This document shows, one piece after another, positions 1 to 8,123 of a stretch of 64,000 nt of DNA. Source of the DNA: Kitasatospora sp. GAS204B. GTDB lineage: Bacteria > Actinomycetota > Actinomycetes > Streptomycetales > Streptomycetaceae. Numbering within the stretch: position 1 is the first letter of the stretch; each line of letters begins with the position of its first letter. The stretch lies in the NCBI RefSeq assembly GCF_029892155.1, contig NZ_JARZAG010000015.1, positions 124,001 to 188,000 of the forward strand, read 5' to 3'. Made by a program: the position numbers and the translations under genes. Below the pieces are notes generated by a model. It worked only from the letters and a program-made list of their open reading frames with translations. It was not told the origin of the DNA and did no database searches.

Positions 1-696
1 GTCCAACTCGCCGATGTAGACCTGGAAGAGCGCCTGCTGGTCGTGCATCGGGTCGAGCACGGCCTGCTCCTGCAGCAGGATCGGGTTCTGGGTGCCGAGC
101 AGGCCCTCCATCGCCGCGTCCTGCTGCGAGAGGTACTCCCTGGCCCGGGTCAGCTCGATCAGGATCGTTCCCTGGCGCGGCAGTTGGCCGTTCTGCTGGC
201 TGACGAACGCGGCCCGGAAGTCGAACGCGGGCTGGATCAGTCCGCTGTACTGGGTGATCGCGAAGCCCCAGCTGATCGACTGCTGCCCGACCTGGCCGCG
301 CAGCAGGGTCAGCTGGCTCGCAGCGTTCAGCAGGTCCTGCAGCCGGGCCCGTTCGCTGCCGTTCAGCCGGCCGGAGCCGGCGCCGGTCGCCTTCTGCCGC
401 AGCGCCGCCAGGTCCTGGTCGGTGGCCTTCTGCGCGTTCAGGTAGTCGCTCTGCACGTCCGAGGCCTGCGGTCGGGCCAGCAGCACCACCGCGGTGCGAC
501 GCTCGCCCTGCAGATCGCGGACCACCTGGTCGACCGGGGCGCCGAAGGCCTTGTAGGTCGAGGCCACGTTCAGCTGGTTCCAGAAGTCGCTGGTGGTGAC
601 CAGGGTGGCATAGGCCCAGAGGCTCACAAGCGCCACGATGGGCACGAGGAGCAGCGCGATGATCTTCGCGCGGATCGAGCTGCTGCGCAGACGCAT
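1..696 (-). CDS. Nitrate/nitrite-sensing sensor kinase, N-terminal part (CvnA-like)
   Basis: Only the first 232 codons are present; the gene runs off the left edge. The product starts MRLRSSSIRAKIIALLLVP, with a membrane segment at about residues 9-30, followed by a long helical extracellular region containing the LQGERRTAVVLLARP stretch typical of NIT (nitrate- and nitrite-sensing) domains. In streptomycetes this arrangement belongs to large membrane histidine-kinase-like proteins, most often CvnA of the 'conservon' operons that signal to a small GTPase. The kinase part and the cvnBCD partners would lie outside the window, so the conservon assignment is inference. The ATG at 694-696 is preceded by GAGGA and no earlier in-frame start is convincing. 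Confidence 0.75.
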   Translation of the reverse strand, partial: MRLRSSSIRAKIIALLLVPIVALVSLWAYATLVTTSDFWNQLNVASTYKAFGAPVDQVVRDLQGERRTAVVLLARPQASDVQSDYLNAQKATDQDLAALRQKATGAGSGRLNGSERARLQDLLNAASQLTLLRGQVGQQSISWGFAITQYSGLIQPAFDFRAAFVSQQNGQLPRQGTILIELTRAREYLSQQDAAMEGLLGTQNPILLQEQAVLDPMHDQQALFQVYIGELD

Positions 697-1139
697 GGAG
701 TCCTCGGTCGGGTGTGCCCGGGTGGGAGTCTGCGCGAGCTTACTACTCGATCCTGACTGGTTCGACGGGTCTTGGAGATCGATCCTGATCTGTTGTTCAC
801 GGGTTTCTGATCCGTTGTTGGCAGACGCATGATCCAGCATTGGCAGGCACATGTCGGCTGGCACGGGTGACCGCTGATGATGTCTCTCCCAGCGCGCTCC
901 CATCGCGCTCCCACTCTGCTCCCGCCGCGCTCCCACGGTGCTCCCAGGCAGTTCTCTCCTGACTTTCAGACAGCCGGCAGCCCGACCAGCGGACGCGTGC
1001 GAACCCATCCGACCCGGCCCGGCTCTGGGCAGCGCCGCGACGATCCGCTACGGTCGCTACCGAGCCCCTGGAGATCACCGCCGGTCTCCGCACGGGCCAC
1101 GGAGCGTGGTCGGCAGCGGGGCCGGAGAGGGCCGGTTGG
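697..1139. other. Intergenic region between divergent genes, low-complexity
   Basis: No convincing gene. The first 150 bases are comparatively AT-rich with several GATCCTGA/TGATCC-like words, suitable for divergent promoters of the sensor kinase and the ligase. At about 890-950 there is a run of imperfect CGCTCCCA/GCTCCCG words. The long open frames here are antisense or GC-bias artefacts. Confidence 0.5.
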
Positions 1140-2969
1140 ATGCTGCGCGAGCTGAGCACCCCACCGCTGGCACAGCCCGCGGCCGGCGGGCTCGCCGACT
1201 CGGTCTACGAGACGGCCGAACTCACCCCCGCACTCGTGCAGTTGTCCCGTTGGGCGGGCGGCTCCGAGCGCTGGGTGCCGGTCACCGCGGCCGCCTTCCG
1301 GGACCAGGTGCTGGGCTTGGCCAAGGGTCTGCTGGCCCGCGGCGTGCGGTTCGGCGACCGGGTCGCGCTGATGTCCAGGACCCGTTACGAGTGGACGCTC
1401 TTCGACTACGCGCTCTGGTCGATCGGCGCGATCCCGGTACCGGTCTACCCGACCGCCGCCCCCGAGCAGGTGCGCTGGATCCTGGCCGAGACGGACGCGG
1501 TGGCCTGCGTGGTGGAGAACGAGGACCACGCGATGACCGTCGGAGCGGTCTGCGACGCGCTGCCCCAACTGACCGGGATCTGGCAGCTCGACCAGGGCTG
1601 CGTGCGCACGCTGACCGCCGAGGGCGCCGCGGTGCCGGAGAGCCTGGTGCACCGTCAGCGCGCCGCGGTCACCGCCGAGTCGATCGCCACCGTGATCTAC
1701 ACCTCCGGCACCACCGGACGCCCCAAGGGCTGCCTGATCAGCCACGCCAACTTCACCGCCGAGGCGGACAACCTGCTGGCGTGCTGGGGGCCGGTCTTCA
1801 GCGACCGGGCCGATGAGCAGGCGGCCACCCTGCTCTTCCTGCCGCTGGCCCATGTCTACGCCCGGGTGGTGCAGGTGGCCGCGCTGCGCGGCGGGATCCG
1901 GCTCGGGCACCAGTCCGAACTCGGCGCCGAGGTGCTGCTGCCCGCGCTGGCCTCGTACCAGCCGACCTTCCTGCTCACCGTCCCCTATGTCTTCGAGAAG
2001 CTCTACGACTCCGCGCGGCGCAAGGCCGAGAGCGAAGGACGCGGCGAGCTGTTCGGCCAGGCGGAGGAGACCGCGCTGCGCTGGGCCCGGGCCGCCGAGC
2101 GGAAGGGCCTGGGCCACGGGGGCGGCCCGGGGCCCGCGTTGCGGATGCGCCACCTCGCCTTCGACCGGCTGGTCTACCAGAAGATCCGGGGCGCGCTGGG
2201 CGGGCGGGTGCGCAGCGTGATGTGCGGCGGCTCGACGCTCCGCCGCGAGCTGGGCCTCTTCTTCGCGGGCGCCGGGATGACCGTGTACGAGGGCTACGGG
2301 CTGACCGAGACCACCGCGGCGATCACCGCCAACCCGCCCGGCTGCCCCAAGTTCGGCACGGTCGGCAAGCCGATCCCGGGCGCGCAGGTGGCGATCGCGG
2401 ACGACGGCGAGGTCTGGGTGCGCGGCGGCGGCGTCTTCGGCGGCTACCTCAACCATCCGCTCTGCACCGCCGATGCGCTGCGCGAGGGCTGGCTGGCCAC
2501 CGGCGACCTGGGTTCGCTGGACGACGACGGCTATCTGACCATCACCGGGCGCAAGAAGGACGTGATCGTCACCAGCAGCGGCAAGAACCTGGCGCCGGCG
2601 GCGTTGGAGGACCGGGTCCAGGCGCATCCGCTGGTGGCGCACTGCGTGGTGGTGGGTGACAACCGCCCGTACGTGGCGGCGCTGATCACCCTGGACCCGC
2701 GGGCGCTGGAGCACTGGCACCTGTCGCACCGGCGGGCACCGGCCGACGAGTTGACGGCGCTGGCCGACCCGGAGCTGCACGCGGAGATCCAGCGCGCGGT
2801 GGCGGGCGCCAACACCGCCGTCTCACGGGCCGAGTCGATCCGCGCGTTCCGGCTGCTGCCGGGCGGCTTCACCGTCGAGCAGGGGCTGCTGACGCCCTCG
2901 CTCAAGCTGCGCCTGCAGGTGATCGCCGAGTGGTACGCGGCCGACATCGAGGCGCTCTACACCCCCTGA
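1140..2969 (+). CDS. AMP-forming long-chain acyl-CoA ligase (FadD15-like)
   Basis: A 609-residue member of the ANL adenylating superfamily, which activates a carboxylate with ATP and normally transfers it to CoA. The P-loop YTSGTTGRPKG lies at 187-197. The A5-type motif GYGLTETTA and the C-terminal hinge/lysine region GRKKDVIVTSSGKNLAP are both intact. Length and motif order match the soluble FadD15/FACS-type ligases of actinobacteria, suggesting a fatty-acyl substrate, although chain length cannot be read from the sequence. The ATG at 1140 is chosen because the conserved region begins soon after it; the longer open frame on the opposite strand is antisense. It stands alone, transcribed away from the sensor kinase. 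Confidence 0.9.
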   Translation: MLRELSTPPLAQPAAGGLADSVYETAELTPALVQLSRWAGGSERWVPVTAAAFRDQVLGLAKGLLARGVRFGDRVALMSRTRYEWTLFDYALWSIGAIPVPVYPTAAPEQVRWILAETDAVACVVENEDHAMTVGAVCDALPQLTGIWQLDQGCVRTLTAEGAAVPESLVHRQRAAVTAESIATVIYTSGTTGRPKGCLISHANFTAEADNLLACWGPVFSDRADEQAATLLFLPLAHVYARVVQVAALRGGIRLGHQSELGAEVLLPALASYQPTFLLTVPYVFEKLYDSARRKAESEGRGELFGQAEETALRWARAAERKGLGHGGGPGPALRMRHLAFDRLVYQKIRGALGGRVRSVMCGGSTLRRELGLFFAGAGMTVYEGYGLTETTAAITANPPGCPKFGTVGKPIPGAQVAIADDGEVWVRGGGVFGGYLNHPLCTADALREGWLATGDLGSLDDDGYLTITGRKKDVIVTSSGKNLAPAALEDRVQAHPLVAHCVVVGDNRPYVAALITLDPRALEHWHLSHRRAPADELTALADPELHAEIQRAVAGANTAVSRAESIRAFRLLPGGFTVEQGLLTPSLKLRLQVIAEWYAADIEALYTP

Positions 2970-3062
2970 CGGGACGCCACCGGAGCTCGCGCGGCGCCGC
3001 CGCCCCAAGTCCGTCCTCGCCTCAAGTCCGTCTTAAGTCAGGGCCGAACCCTTGACCTCCCA

Positions 3063-3078
3063 GTTGGTCTAGTCCACT
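3063..3078 (+). promoter_or_regulatory. Candidate DasR (dre) operator upstream of the chitinase
   Basis: GTTGGTCTAGTCCACT matches the known dre consensus built on TGGTCTAGACCA at 11 of the 12 core positions. It lies 92 bases upstream of the chitinase start. In Streptomyces, DasR represses chitinase genes through such sites and is released by N-acetylglucosamine-derived signals. The match is seen in the sequence; regulation is inferred from the family. Confidence 0.75.
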
Positions 3079-3170
3079 TTATTGGCAGGTCCGTACGACA
3101 CCCCGCCCCCGCGCTCCCCCACACCGTGCGCGGGCCGGGTCCCCCACTGCCATTTCCTGGAGAGGTTCCG

Positions 3171-4481
3171 ATGGAACGCGCCCAGCTACCCGCCGCTCCC
3201 GCCACCCCGACCGCCCCCTCGACCGACACAGCAGGGCGGCACCGCAGACGCCGCACCACCGCCGTCACCACCGGTCTGGCCACCCTGGGCCTGCTGGCGG
3301 GCACGCTCGCCGCGCTGGCCGGCGGCGGCTCCGCGCTCGCCTCCTCCGTCGCCCCGACCGCTGCCGGCGGCGCGCTGACCAGCAACTGGTACGCCTCCGC
3401 GCCGTATCTGATGCCGGAGGACAACAGCGCGCCGGACGCCGGCGCGGTGATGGACGCCAGCGGCCAGAAGGCCTTCCAGCTGGCCTTCATGCTCGACTCC
3501 GGCGGCTGCAACCCCGCCTGGGGCGGCACCTCCTCGATCGACACCGACACCACGATCCCGGCCGTGATCCAGCAGATCCGGGCCAAGGGCGGCGACGTCT
3601 CGGTCTCCTTCGGCGGCTACGGCGGCAACAAGCTCGGCCAGGGCTGCGGCACGCCGGAGGCCACCGCCGCCGCCGAGCAGAAGGTGATCACCAAGTACGG
3701 GCTGCACGCGATCGACTTCGACCTCGAGGAGCCGGAGTACGAGAACAGCGCGGCGATCCACAACGAGATCGGCGCGGCGAAGATCCTGCAGGCGAACAAC
3801 CCCGGGATCTACATCTCGATCACCACGGCCGGCACCACCGCCGGCACCGGCTGGTTCGGCACCCAGATGCTGAACGAAGCCAAGTCGCAGGGCTTCACGC
3901 CGAACAACTACTCGATCATGCCGTTCGACGGCGGGTTCAACGGCGGCGCCGCCCAGGTCGCCGCACTGACCTCGTTCAACAGCATCCTGCAGACCACCTT
4001 CGGCTGGAGCGCGGCGACCGCCTACGCCCACGAAGGCGTCTCGATGATGAACGGGCGCACCGACGCGGCCGAGTACTTCAGCCAGGCGGACTTCCAGACC
4101 GTGTTGAACTTCGCGACCGCCAACGGGCTGGCCCGCTACACCTTCTGGTCGGTCAACCGGGACCGGCAGTGCACGCCGGTGGTCGACCCCGGGCTGTCCG
4201 GCTCCTGCTCCGGTGTGGTGCAGAACCCCTGGGACTTCACCAAGTACACCGTGCAGTTCGCCGGGGCCACCCCGCCCACCACGCCGCCGACCAGCGCGCC
4301 GCCCACCAGCGCGAGCCCGGGGATCTGCACCCTGCCGGCCTGGAGCGCGAGCAGCACGTACACCAACGGCGACAAGGTCTCGTACAACGGGCACGACTAC
4401 CACGCCAAGTGGTGGACGCAGAACGAGGTCCCGACCGCCAGCGGGCAGTACGGGGTCTGGGCCGACGACGGTCCGTGCTGA
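3171..4481 (+). CDS. Secreted GH18 chitinase with C-terminal chitin-binding domain
   Basis: A 436-residue secreted protein. A twin-arginine-like region (RHRRRRTT, 23-30) precedes a hydrophobic segment at 31-57 ending in ALASS. The catalytic GH18 motif is DFDLE at 182-186, with Glu186 the expected acid. The early LTSNWYASAPYL and later FWSVNRDRQC segments fit bacterial GH18 chitinases. After a Pro/Thr/Ser linker (about 375-390) comes a CBM5/12-type module with ordered aromatics (YTNGDKVSYNGHDYHAKWW). The enzyme would cut chitin outside the cell. The ATG at 3171 follows GGAGAGG by 6 bases; an in-frame GTG at 3126 lacks such a site. A dre-like box upstream and a strong hairpin downstream suggest a single-gene unit controlled by chitin availability. 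Confidence 0.92.
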   Translation: MERAQLPAAPATPTAPSTDTAGRHRRRRTTAVTTGLATLGLLAGTLAALAGGGSALASSVAPTAAGGALTSNWYASAPYLMPEDNSAPDAGAVMDASGQKAFQLAFMLDSGGCNPAWGGTSSIDTDTTIPAVIQQIRAKGGDVSVSFGGYGGNKLGQGCGTPEATAAAEQKVITKYGLHAIDFDLEEPEYENSAAIHNEIGAAKILQANNPGIYISITTAGTTAGTGWFGTQMLNEAKSQGFTPNNYSIMPFDGGFNGGAAQVAALTSFNSILQTTFGWSAATAYAHEGVSMMNGRTDAAEYFSQADFQTVLNFATANGLARYTFWSVNRDRQCTPVVDPGLSGSCSGVVQNPWDFTKYTVQFAGATPPTTPPTSAPPTSASPGICTLPAWSASSTYTNGDKVSYNGHDYHAKWWTQNEVPTASGQYGVWADDGPC

Positions 4482-4504
4482 CGAGGGTCTGACCTCGGCT
4501 CATG

Positions 4505-4548
4505 AACGGCGACCGCCCGGGCGAGAGAGCACCCGGGCGGTCGCCGTT
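4505..4548 (+). terminator. Strong hairpin terminator after the chitinase
   Basis: Perfect 17-bp inverted repeat (4505-4521 and 4532-4548) with a 10-base loop, 23 bases after the chitinase stop and before the convergent esterase gene. No long T-run follows, as is usual in streptomycetes. It may end transcription from both sides. Confidence 0.85.
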
Positions 4549-4596
4549 CTCATGGTTGCGCCGTTCTCATGGTTGCGCTGTTCTCACGGTTGCGCC
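4546..4596. repeat. Three tandem 17-bp repeats
   Basis: Three adjacent copies of GTTCTCATGGTTGCGCC (4546-4562, 4563-4579, 4580-4596); the second and third copies each differ from the first at one base. They directly follow the terminator stem, overlapping its last bases, between convergent genes. Confidence 0.85.
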
Positions 4597-4624
4597 GGTC
4601 CGAGGGCTGTCGGAGGGCTGCCGG

Positions 4625-5419
4625 TCAGGCGGCGTTCTCGAAGACCGGCAGGTAGCCGAGCGACTGGCCGTCGGCGGTGGGGTGGTAGCTCTCGTCGATG
4701 GGCAGCGTGGTGCTGTGCAGCCACTCGTCGTTGCTGCAGATCTCGTGGCCGCTGAAGGCGCTGCGGACGTCCGCGAAGGTGAAGCCGGCGTTGGCCGCCG
4801 CCTTGTTGATCACCGTGTCGAGGGTGTCGGCGGCACCGTTGATCGCGGTGCGCGAGGTGTCGCTGATGCCGAACCAGCAGCTCCCGGGGACCTCGTAGAG
4901 GTGCGGGTAGCCGAGCACCACGACGTGGGCGTTCGGCGCCTTGGCTCTGATCGCCGAGTACACCTGGCCGAGCTGGCCGGGCAGGGTGTTGTCGGCGTAG
5001 GACTCGTCGGTGGCGACCGAGCTCAGGCAGGCGCTGGTGCCTTGGAGCACGCAGGTCTCCATGGTGCTGGCGAATCCGGCGTCGTTGCCGCCGATGGTGA
5101 TGCTGATCAGCGTGGTGCTGGAGTTCACCGCCGAGAGCTGGCTGTTCAGCACGTCACCGGTCTTCGCGCCGGAGCAGGCGACGAAGCTGAAACTGGCCGG
5201 GCTGTTGGCCGAGCTCCACAGCTCGGGGAAGGCGTTGTAGCTGCGGCTGCAGTTGCCGCTGGAGCTGTCGTAGTTTCCGGCGCCTACGCCGGCCGCGTAG
5301 GAATCACCGAGGGCGACGTAGTTGACCGACGCCGCGTTGGCGGGTGAGGCGAGAAAGAGGGTGGCCACGGCGAGCAGCAGAGCCATGACGCCGCCGGAGA
5401 CAGCACGGATGGGACGCAT
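4625..5419 (-). CDS. Secreted SGNH/GDSL esterase or lipase
   Basis: A 264-residue exported hydrolase with a signal peptide ending ASPANA|AS at about residue 29. Block I is ALGDSYAAG with the nucleophilic Ser. GGNDAGF gives block III, and the C-terminal DESYHPTADG supplies the Asp/His pair. Six cysteines fit three disulfides, as in the secreted Streptomyces SGNH lipase/esterases, whose length it matches. Its extracellular ester substrate is unknown. GGAGG lies 5 bases before the ATG. It converges on the chitinase and appears to be monocistronic. Confidence 0.9.
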   Translation of the reverse strand: MRPIRAVSGGVMALLLAVATLFLASPANAASVNYVALGDSYAAGVGAGNYDSSSGNCSRSYNAFPELWSSANSPASFSFVACSGAKTGDVLNSQLSAVNSSTTLISITIGGNDAGFASTMETCVLQGTSACLSSVATDESYADNTLPGQLGQVYSAIRAKAPNAHVVVLGYPHLYEVPGSCWFGISDTSRTAINGAADTLDTVINKAAANAGFTFADVRSAFSGHEICSNDEWLHSTTLPIDESYHPTADGQSLGYLPVFENAA

Positions 5420-5661
5420 TGCACCTCCATCGAAGCGGGAGCGTGACGCGGGTTACTCCGTGGTACCAGTGACGCCGAGTCTCGGGAAGTGCCCATGCCA
5501 AATATGTTGACGGGAATTCTCGTTCAGGGAGCTGAAGTTGGCCGCGATGTCGGTTCTGCGTCGAATTTCCGGAGCGAGGCTTGAGGCGGGCTCGAAATAC
5601 GCCGGAAATACGCCGGCCGCCCGCCGCCCGTGTGCCGATCGTGTGGACGAGCCAGGAACCT

Positions 5662-6021
5662 TTACGCGCAGACCACTTCGAGTTCAAATCCTTGACGGTC
5701 CACCAGGTGCACGGTCTCGCCGGTGTCCACCCGCAGCGTCCAGCCGGCGGCGAGCGCGGCGCCCACGGCCGAGCGTGAGCCGTGCACCGCCAGATGGTTG
5801 AGCCCGGCGCGCAAGCGGTCGTGCCCGCCGGGGCGCAGCGCCGGTGACTGCTCCAGCACCAGGTAGGAGTCACCCAGTCGCCAACTGCGGCCGGCCTCCC
5901 AGCTCTGGAACGGCGCACAGCCGAGCGCGAGCATCACTGGTGCCCACTGCCCCTCGGCCGCCGCCAGGTCGTCGACCCAGAGTTCGACGTGATGGATGAG
6001 ACCGCCGTTCGGCCCAGGCAT
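5662..6021 (-). CDS. VOC (glyoxalase/bleomycin-resistance fold) protein
   Basis: 119 residues, a single VOC module. GLIHHVELWVDDLAAAEGQW opens the first beta-alpha-beta-beta-beta unit; GLNHLAVHG and the closing VHLVDRQGFELEVVC form the second. His10/His11 and Glu116 are candidate metal ligands. Such one-domain proteins act as small lyases, isomerases or binding proteins, and the substrate cannot be inferred. GAGGGGGG about 8 bases upstream supports the ATG at 6021. Confidence 0.85.
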   Translation of the reverse strand: MPGPNGGLIHHVELWVDDLAAAEGQWAPVMLALGCAPFQSWEAGRSWRLGDSYLVLEQSPALRPGGHDRLRAGLNHLAVHGSRSAVGAALAAGWTLRVDTGETVHLVDRQGFELEVVCA

Positions 6022-6202
6022 GTGAACGTCCCCCCTCGAATGGCCATCAGATGGTCACCGACCCTAACCGACCGTGCGTGGCGACTCACCGGAAAACCGC
6101 ACACCTCGCCGCACCTGTCGCCGGACCGATCGGCGCACCACGGCCACCACACGCACACCCCACGCACACCACGGCGCCCTGGCGTCGGCTGGTGGCGACG
6201 CG

Positions 6203-6811
6203 TCAGCCGGCTGCGGGAAAGACCTCACACCCCGTCACCGGCAGCTCCTCGATCACCTCGTTGGCGGACTCCGGCACGCCGAGCCGGCTCACCGCCACCT
6301 GCACCGCGGCGCGCGCCTGCCGCAACCCCGGGGCGCCCCAGCCGAGCAGTTCGACGGCCAGACCCGGGGCCACCAGCAGCCGCCGGTAGTGCCGCCCGGA
6401 CGCCGGATCCGGCAGGCTCGGGCCCACCTCGCGCAGCGCGGCGGCCATCCGGACCCGGGCGCACTCATGGCCGCCGTTCGCCGAGCCGACCCGGTCGTAC
6501 AGGTAGCCCAGGTAGTGCGCGGGACCGATCACCGCCTGCGCCTCCTCGGCCGCCTCCCGGGCCAGCGCCGCCCCCGGGTCGCCGGCATCCTCCGCCTCCA
6601 GCGAACCGCCGGGCAGGCTGACGATGCCGTCCTTGGGGTTGACCAGGGTCAACACCCGCCCGTCGGGCGCGAAGAGCCAGCCCCAGGACTGCTTGACCGG
6701 CAGCCACTCCGGCACCGCCTCACCCGGGCGCCATGGCCAGCCGGCGGCGGGGCGACGCCGGATGAGACCCAGCAGCTCGGCGATCTCCGCGCTGTACTCG
6801 ATCCGCTGCAT
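6203..6811 (-). CDS. Nudix hydrolase with an expanded Nudix box
   Basis: 202 residues. The Nudix box lies at about 68-93: GGSLEAE, then ten residues instead of the usual seven, then REAAEEAQA. The metal-binding Arg85-Glu86 and Glu89-Glu90 are kept, but the box is three residues longer than the GX5EX7REUXEEXGU pattern and the usual Gly is Gln. The expected reaction is hydrolysis of a nucleoside diphosphate linked to another group; the substrate is unknown. GGAGGGGG just before the ATG fixes the start. Confidence 0.85.
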   Translation of the reverse strand: MQRIEYSAEIAELLGLIRRRPAAGWPWRPGEAVPEWLPVKQSWGWLFAPDGRVLTLVNPKDGIVSLPGGSLEAEDAGDPGAALAREAAEEAQAVIGPAHYLGYLYDRVGSANGGHECARVRMAAALREVGPSLPDPASGRHYRRLLVAPGLAVELLGWGAPGLRQARAAVQVAVSRLGVPESANEVIEELPVTGCEVFPAAG

Positions 6812-6993
6812 AGCTCCCCCTCCGGTGTCGGGCCCGTCGGGCCGGCTGGTCAGCTGCGGTGGTCGGCACTCCGGCGCGGGATCGGGGTTCGCGCGGGGTC
6901 CGACCTGTTGATCTTCCCCGAACAGGAGGGCGATGAACAGTCCTCACACCCGCTCGGGGCACGCCGGCGCGCCACCGGGAGCCGCTGCTCAGC

Positions 6994-7953
6994 TCACGCC
7001 CACGGCTCATTCCCGCTCCACGAAGCGCCCGGCAGCGGGAACCCGGGCCGCACCCGGATCGGCCCGCCCGCCGCCGGCCCCGCCGCCCGGTTCGGCAGCC
7101 GGGCCAGCGCCACCCGCACCCCGCCCGCGTCCAGCGGCAGCAGCCGCCCGGCGTCGAGCGCCCACCCGCGCACCGTCGGCCCCCGGGCCGGCGGGCGCTC
7201 GCTGCGGGCCAGCAGCTCGCCGCCGCCGCGCGCCGCCAGCCCGGCCGCCAGCGCGGTCTGGAAAGCCGCCACCAGCCGCGGCCCGGCCGCCCAGCACCCG
7301 CGCTCGACGCACGCCGCCAGCACCGCCGTCTCCCCCTCGCCCGGCACCAGGCTGAGCCGGTGGCACCCCTCCCCCAGCCCGGCGGCCAGCGCCCGGAGCA
7401 GCACACCGGCCCGTTCCAGGATCCGCGCCACCGACCCGGCCGCCCCGCCCAGCGCCTGCCGCAGCCGCTCCCGGGCCAGCGAGATCCGCACCCGGGCCAG
7501 GTGGTCCTCGACCAGCTCGGGCAGCAGCTCGGCCAGCGGCTCGCCGCGGTACACGAACGGCTCGCCGGCCAGCTCCGGATCGCCCGCGTACGCGACCCGG
7601 GCCGACGCCTCGCCCGGCACCAGGCCGCGCACCGCGCAGAAGTCCGCGTAGTCCGTCGGCTCCAGCACCCGCAGGTGCACCTCGACGCCCTCCGCCGTCA
7701 TCGCCCGCAGCCGGCGCTCGGTCCGCCGCAGGTAGCGGCCGAACTCCCCACCGCGGAAACCCTCGCCGCCGAACTCCCCACCGGCGAACAGGCCGAGCCC
7801 GCGGAGCGCCCGGTAGTCCACCGGGTCGGCCACCACGGCGACGGCCACCGGCTGCGCGGCCCCGCCGCCGTGCCCGAACGGCCCCGGCAGGCCGAACAGC
7901 ACACCCACCGCCGGCTCGCGAGGCACCGCCCGCACCGTCCTCGTCATGATCAT
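6994..7953 (-). CDS. Conserved hypothetical protein
   Basis: About 319 residues starting MIMTRTVRAVPREPAVGVLF; the start is chosen because GGAAGGG lies just upstream. The protein is rich in Gly, Ala and Arg and has no signal peptide or membrane helix. It contains the segments VAVVADPVDYRALRGLGLF, AYAGDPELAGEPFVYRGEP and a helical LARERLRQALGG region. I do not recognise the family. It is transcribed divergently from sbcDC. Confidence 0.65.
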   Translation of the reverse strand: MIMTRTVRAVPREPAVGVLFGLPGPFGHGGGAAQPVAVAVVADPVDYRALRGLGLFAGGEFGGEGFRGGEFGRYLRRTERRLRAMTAEGVEVHLRVLEPTDYADFCAVRGLVPGEASARVAYAGDPELAGEPFVYRGEPLAELLPELVEDHLARVRISLARERLRQALGGAAGSVARILERAGVLLRALAAGLGEGCHRLSLVPGEGETAVLAACVERGCWAAGPRLVAAFQTALAAGLAARGGGELLARSERPPARGPTVRGWALDAGRLLPLDAGGVRVALARLPNRAAGPAAGGPIRVRPGFPLPGASWSGNEPWA

Positions 7954-8123
7954 CACGCCCTTCCGGGAGCCGCCCAGGTGATCCGGTCGATCGCCGTCGA
8001 ACATACAGAGCGCCACTGACAGTCGACGCTCGGTCATCACTCCGGCTCGCCTGGGGCCCCTGGGGCGGTCGACCATCCGTGAGTTGGCCATCAGTGTCAG
8101 GGCTCCCCGCTAGGGTCGGGGCC

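Noticed and set aside
5680..5710. GAGTTCAAATCC resembling a tRNA T-loop
   Set aside because: It lies inside the VOC coding sequence and no cloverleaf can be drawn around it.
7980..8123. Possible LexA (SOS) box upstream of sbcDC
   Set aside because: TCGAACATACAGAGC has only one half of the GAAC-N4-GTTC pattern, so the match is too weak to report as a site.
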